Source: Pseudomonadota bacterium
GTDB lineage: Bacteria; Pseudomonadota; Alphaproteobacteria; Rhizobiales; Kaistiaceae
Direction of reading: 5' to 3'
NCBI GenBank assembly: GCA_023433185.1
Contig: JAEZEN010000425.1
Coordinates: forward strand, 1 to 8,953
DNA: 8,953 nt
The notes under the pieces are model-generated. The model saw nothing but the letters and a program-made list of their open reading frames with translations. It had not been told where the DNA came from and ran no database searches. Of the stretch, positions 6,162-8,953 are shown piece by piece. Both the position numbers and the translations under genes were made by a program. Every line of letters begins with the position of its first letter. The first letter of the stretch is position 1.

Positions 6162-7487
6162 TCACGTGCCCTGCCGCTCGCGGCGGAGCTTGGCCCAGTA
6201 GTCGAGGCGCTTCCGGATTTCGCGTTCGAAGCCGCGCTCCGGCGGATCGTAGAAGGTCTGCCGCCCCATGGCCTCGGGAAAGTAGTCCTGGCCGGAAAAG
6301 GCCTCGGGCTCGTCATGGTCGTAGCGGTAGCCCGCGCCGTAGCCCTCCTGCTTCATCAGGCCGGTCGGAGCGTTGAGGATGATCTTGGGCGGGGCGAGCG
6401 AGCCGCCGGCCTTCGCCGCCTGCATCGCGCCCTTGAACGCCGTGTAGAGCGCGTTCGACTTGGGGGCGGTCGCGAGGTAGACGGCGGCCTCGGCGAGCGC
6501 CAGCTCGCCCTCCGGCGATCCGAGATAGTCGTAGGTGTCCTTCGCGGCCAGCGCGACGGTGAGCGCCTGCGGGTCGGCGAGCCCGATATCCTCGACCGCC
6601 ATGCGCACCAGGCGGCGACCGATGTAGAGCGGCTGCTCCCCGGCATCGAGCATCCGGCAGAGGTAGTAGAGCGCGGCGTCGGGATCGGAGCCGCGCACCG
6701 ACTTGTGGAGGGCGGAAATCAGGTTGTAGTGGCCGTCCTGGCTCTTGTCGTAGAGCGGAGCGCGGCGCTGAAGGATATCCTGGAGTTCGGCCGGGCCGAA
6801 CACCTCGCCGGGCCGCGCTGCCCGCCACACCTCCTCGGCGAGCGTCAGCGAGGCTCGCCCGTCGCGGTCGGCCATCCCGACGAGCATGTCGCGGGCCGCG
6901 GAGTCGAGCGGCAGCGGCCGGCCCTCCTCCTCCTCGGCGCGCGCGAGCAGCCGGCCGACGGCCTCCGGCTCGAGCGGCCGGAATACGAGCACGCGGGCCC
7001 GCGACAGGAGCGCCGCGTTGAGCTCGAAAGACGGGTTCTCCGTGGTGGCGCCGACCAGCGTCACCGTTCCGTCCTCCATCACCGGCAGGAACGAGTCCTG
7101 CTGGGCCCGGTTGAAGCGGTGGATCTCGTCGACGAAGAGCAGCGTCCCCCTGCCCGTCTCGCGGCGGCCGCGGGCCGCATCGAACACCTTCTTGAGGTCG
7201 GCCACGCCCGAGAACACGGCTGAGATCTGGACGAATTCGAGGTCGGTCGCGTCGGCCAGAAGGCGCGCCACCGTCGTCTTGCCGGTGCCCGGCGGGCCCC
7301 AGAACACCATCGAGCCAAGGGAGCCCGAATCGAGCATCCGCGTGATTGCGCCGGACGGGCCGAGCAGGTGGTCCTGCCCGACCACGTCCTCGAGACGCGT
7401 GGGCCGGAGCCGGTCGGCGAGCGGCCGCGGCGCTGCGACCTCGAGGCCCGCCGCCTCGAACAGGGACGCGCTGGTTTGCTTCGCCAA
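6162..7487 (-). CDS. rarA: Replication-associated recombination protein A (RarA/MgsA), AAA+ ATPase
   Basis: 441 residues, normal length. RarA is a clamp-loader-like AAA+ ATPase that acts at stalled replication forks with SSB. Landmarks: PLADRLRPTRLEDVVGQDHL (22-41), Walker A GPPGTGKT (64-71), Walker B LLFVDEIHRFN (116-126), sensor 1 GATTENPSFELN (146-157), arginine-finger region LLSRARVL (160-167), sensor 2 region DGRASLTLAEE (209-219), and the tetramerisation part with HKSVRGSDPDAALYYLCRML (261-280), APKSNALY (341-348) and the GYRYDHD C-terminal motif (386-392). The start is a TTG at 7487 with AGGAAGG upstream (7493-7500); no ATG lies before the conserved region. The gene is divergent from the methyltransferase and leads into the glycosyltransferases, 28 bases away, without a visible terminator. 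Confidence 0.96.
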   Translation of the reverse strand: MAKQTSASLFEAAGLEVAAPRPLADRLRPTRLEDVVGQDHLLGPSGAITRMLDSGSLGSMVFWGPPGTGKTTVARLLADATDLEFVQISAVFSGVADLKKVFDAARGRRETGRGTLLFVDEIHRFNRAQQDSFLPVMEDGTVTLVGATTENPSFELNAALLSRARVLVFRPLEPEAVGRLLARAEEEEGRPLPLDSAARDMLVGMADRDGRASLTLAEEVWRAARPGEVFGPAELQDILQRRAPLYDKSQDGHYNLISALHKSVRGSDPDAALYYLCRMLDAGEQPLYIGRRLVRMAVEDIGLADPQALTVALAAKDTYDYLGSPEGELALAEAAVYLATAPKSNALYTAFKGAMQAAKAGGSLAPPKIILNAPTGLMKQEGYGAGYRYDHDEPEAFSGQDYFPEAMGRQTFYDPPERGFEREIRKRLDYWAKLRRERQGT

Positions 7488-7591
7488 GGAGACCTTCCTC
7501 GAATCGCGCGCCCGCTATCGGGCACGGCATGCACGCAATAACATAGGGGATCGCATGCCAGTCCGCCGCCGCGACGGCAAGGGAGGAACAC
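7488..7591. promoter_or_regulatory. Divergent intergenic region rarA / methyltransferase with inverted repeats
   Basis: 104 bases hold the start signals of two divergent genes. A perfect inverted repeat GGCATGC (7526-7532) / GCATGCC (7553-7559) encloses a relatively AT-rich 20 bases with TAACAT (7539-7544), a possible -10 for the plus strand, and TATGTT on the minus strand. A separate hairpin GCCCG-CTAT-CGGGC lies at 7510-7523, in the rarA leader. No strong -35 hexamer is visible in either direction. The repeats are plain in the sequence; a repressor-binding role is a guess. Confidence 0.45.
7582..7586 (+). promoter_or_regulatory. Ribosome binding site that sets the TTG start of the methyltransferase
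   Basis: GGAGG, within AAGGGAGGAA, lies 5 bases before TTG at 7592. It matches the anti-Shine-Dalgarno strongly. The next in-frame ATG (codon 21, MEQFQKQW) has no comparable site, so TTG is the better start. Confidence 0.6.
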
Positions 7592-8326
7592 TTGGTCAAC
7601 GTTCACATCCACCAGCTGACACCCGATGGCGCCCTGGTCGACGCCGCGGCGATGGAGCAGTTCCAGAAGCAGTGGGTGGGCTACCAGAAGCTCGTCGACT
7701 GCGATGCGCTGTCCCATCGCGCCGCGGGCGACATCCTTCACCAGGCGCTGGCCGCGATTCCAGCATCCTTCACGTTCCTCGACATCGCCTGCGGCGACGC
7801 GAGCCTGACCCGGCGCGCGCTGACCGGCACGAAGGCGAGCCACTACCACGGGATCGACCTGTCGGAGCCGGCGATCGAACTCGCCGCCAGGATGCTGGAT
7901 GGCCAACCCTACACGGTCGACCTCGACCACCAGGACTTCGTCGCGGCGCTGGAGGAGCGCCCCGAGCCGGCCGACGTCATCTGGTGCGGCCTCTCGATCC
8001 ACCATCTCGTCACCCCGGACAAGCTGAAGCTGATGAAGGCGATCCGCGGCGCCACGGGGTCGTTCTTCATGCTCTACGAACCATCGCGGCGCGACGGCGA
8101 GGACCGCGACACCTTCATCCACCGCTTCCTCGGCGCCCAGGTGCCGCTGTGGACCACCCTGACCGCGGAGGAGCGCGACCAGATCATCCATCACATCGAG
8201 ACCTGCGACCTGCCGGAGACGGCAGCGGGCTGGCTCGACCTCGGCCGCGAGGCCGGGTTCAGGTCGGCGACGCAGCTCTTCGTCGACCCGACCGACGGCC
8301 TCAGGATCTTCCGCTACGACGTCTGA
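7592..8326 (+). CDS. Class I SAM-dependent methyltransferase, substrate unknown
   Basis: 244 residues from a TTG start with a strong GGAGG site. The Rossmann-like SAM site is visible: motif I FLDIACGDASL (62-72), acidic residue Asp89 at the end of strand 2 (HGIDLSEPAI, 86-95), a motif II-like segment HQDF (113-116), strand 4 ADVIWCGLSIHHL (127-139) and strand 5 SFFMLYEP (157-164). The N-terminal 50 residues, with MEQFQKQWVGYQKLVDCDAL (21-40), probably form a helical cap over the substrate. The C-terminal part (TLTAEERDQIIHHI, 189-202) resembles the lid of small-molecule methyltransferases. No membrane segment or signal is seen. I cannot assign the substrate. The gene runs against both neighbours and ends only 6 bases from the convergent HtrA-type gene. 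Confidence 0.88.
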   Translation: MVNVHIHQLTPDGALVDAAAMEQFQKQWVGYQKLVDCDALSHRAAGDILHQALAAIPASFTFLDIACGDASLTRRALTGTKASHYHGIDLSEPAIELAARMLDGQPYTVDLDHQDFVAALEERPEPADVIWCGLSIHHLVTPDKLKLMKAIRGATGSFFMLYEPSRRDGEDRDTFIHRFLGAQVPLWTTLTAEERDQIIHHIETCDLPETAAGWLDLGREAGFRSATQLFVDPTDGLRIFRYDV

Positions 8327-8332
8327 ACGCGG

Positions 8333-8953
8333 TCAGCCGCGGAACTGCGAACGGATGAGTCGTCCCTTCCGCTCGATCACCACCTGCCAGAGGCGCACCT
8401 CCCCGTCCGACATCGCGGCGAGCTGGCGCGTCGAGGCGATGGCGACGCCGTTCACCTCGCGCACCACGTCGCCCGGGCGGAGCCCCGCCTCGGCCGCGAA
8501 AGACCCCGCGGCGACCCCGCCGACGATCACGCCTTCCGGGCGTCCCGGATAGGCCAGTTCCTCCGCGACGGCGGGCGACAGGTTCAGGACCCTCGCGCCG
8601 GTGAACGGCGAGTAGCCGTCGATCTCCAGTTCGTCGCGCGGCACGGTCTCCGGCGCCGCCTCCAGCGCGAGCATCGTCTCGTAGTCCCGGCCGCCGCGCT
8701 TCACGCCGATGCCGACGGAGGCGCCGATGCCCCGCGTCGCGAGCCGGTAGTTGACGCTGCTCGGATCGGTGACGGCGACGCCCTCGACCGAAACGATCAG
8801 GTCGCCCGTCGCGAGCCCGGCTCGCGCCGCCGGGCTGCCGGGGGCGACCTCCGTCACCAGCGCCCCGCCCGGCACGTCGAGGCCCAGTCCCTCGGCGATG
8901 TCGGCGGTCACGTCCTGGAACCGGACGCCGATCCACGGCATGCGGATATGGCC
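8333..8953 (-). CDS. Do/HtrA-type serine protease family protein, C-terminal double-PDZ part (runs off right edge)
   Basis: 206 residues are visible; the frame continues past base 8953 (Gly-His-Ile-Arg before the Met at 8941), so that Met is internal and the N-terminus is missing. PDZ1 starts at PWIGVRFQDVT and includes the GALVTEVAPGSPAARAGLA loop and GDLIVSVEG. PDZ2 starts around FTGARVLNLSP and includes GVIVGGVAAGSFAAEAGLRP, GDVVREVNG and the end VVIERKGRLI. Spacing and order fit the C-terminal half of a DegP/DegQ-type periplasmic protease. The catalytic His-Asp-Ser domain would lie to the right of the window, so activity cannot be judged. In many alphaproteobacteria this gene lies directly upstream of rarA in the same direction; here the methyltransferase separates them. 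Confidence 0.88.
   Translation of the reverse strand, partial: GHIRMPWIGVRFQDVTADIAEGLGLDVPGGALVTEVAPGSPAARAGLATGDLIVSVEGVAVTDPSSVNYRLATRGIGASVGIGVKRGGRDYETMLALEAAPETVPRDELEIDGYSPFTGARVLNLSPAVAEELAYPGRPEGVIVGGVAAGSFAAEAGLRPGDVVREVNGVAIASTRQLAAMSDGEVRLWQVVIERKGRLIRSQFRG

Noticed and set aside
6134..6316. A 61-codon N-terminal extension of the GT4 protein
   Set aside because: It lies on the rarA 3' coding region in another frame and is Arg/Ser/Pro-rich. GT4 homology begins precisely at the Met at 6133.
7079..8194. A 371-codon minus-strand frame over the methyltransferase and the 5' part of rarA
   Set aside because: It is out of frame with rarA and antisense to the methyltransferase, with an Arg/Ser/Pro-rich C-terminal part and no domain.
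6886..8358. A 490-codon plus-strand open frame across rarA and the methyltransferase
   Set aside because: It covers rarA in antisense and the methyltransferase in a wrong frame. The translation is Arg/Pro/Ser-rich noise without motifs.
8333..8941. A complete small double-PDZ protein starting at the Met at 8941
   Set aside because: The frame stays open to the window edge and PDZ1 conservation begins right at this Met, as in the middle of Do-type proteases. A partial gene is more likely.
1..8953. Mobile element, CRISPR array, toxin-antitoxin pair, tRNA or phage genes
   Set aside because: I looked for transposase-like frames, terminal repeats, regularly spaced repeats and tRNA-like cloverleaf sequences and found none that I could support.

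Overview
The window is very GC-rich, densely coded bacterial DNA with no rRNA, tRNA, insertion sequence, phage gene or CRISPR array that I can see. Gene content (a Do/HtrA-type PDZ protein next to rarA, a CecR-type regulator coupled to an HlyD-type adaptor, a Ugd of the common proteobacterial type) suggests an alphaproteobacterium, perhaps of the Hyphomicrobiales/Rhodobacterales kind. This placement rests on familiarity with the families, not on a search.

Left part (1-2067). A divergent pair shares a 277-base intergenic region. On the minus strand, a CecR/YbiH-type TetR regulator (120-929) overlaps by 4 bases (ATGA) the start of a lipoprotein HlyD/YbhG-type efflux adaptor that runs off the left edge (1-123). 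On the plus strand is a stand-alone DUF1989 protein (1207-2067), related to the urea-carboxylase-associated/carboxyguanidine deiminase family. Between them lies an AT-rich imperfect 25-base palindrome (967-991) that contains a TTGACT -35-like hexamer of the regulator promoter. It is the best candidate operator in the window and may control both directions.

Middle part (2080-7487). Five minus-strand genes follow one another. In transcription order they are rarA (7487-6162), a GT4 glycosyltransferase (6133-5027), a membrane-anchored GT2 glycosyltransferase (5023-3932), UDP-glucose 6-dehydrogenase (3897-2536) and a small secreted six-cysteine YARHG-type protein (2427-2080). Gaps are 28, 3, 34 and 108 bases, so the three sugar genes very likely form one transcript. 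They look like a small surface-glycan module: Ugd makes UDP-glucuronate and the two transferases use nucleotide or lipid-linked sugars. No flippase, polymerase or export gene is in view.

Right part (7488-8953). A class I SAM methyltransferase (7592-8326, plus strand, TTG start) lies between rarA and the C-terminal double-PDZ half of a Do/HtrA-type protein (8333 to beyond the right edge, minus strand). In many alphaproteobacteria htrA and rarA are adjacent in one direction, so the opposed methyltransferase looks like an insertion into a conserved pair. The rarA/methyltransferase intergenic region carries a perfect 7-base inverted repeat.

I found no clear new multi-gene system. The best leads are the possible CecR-DUF1989 regulatory link, the methyltransferase insertion, the glycan module behind rarA, and the small YARHG protein. 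Eight genes are called with both ends or a confident start, and one at each edge is partial.
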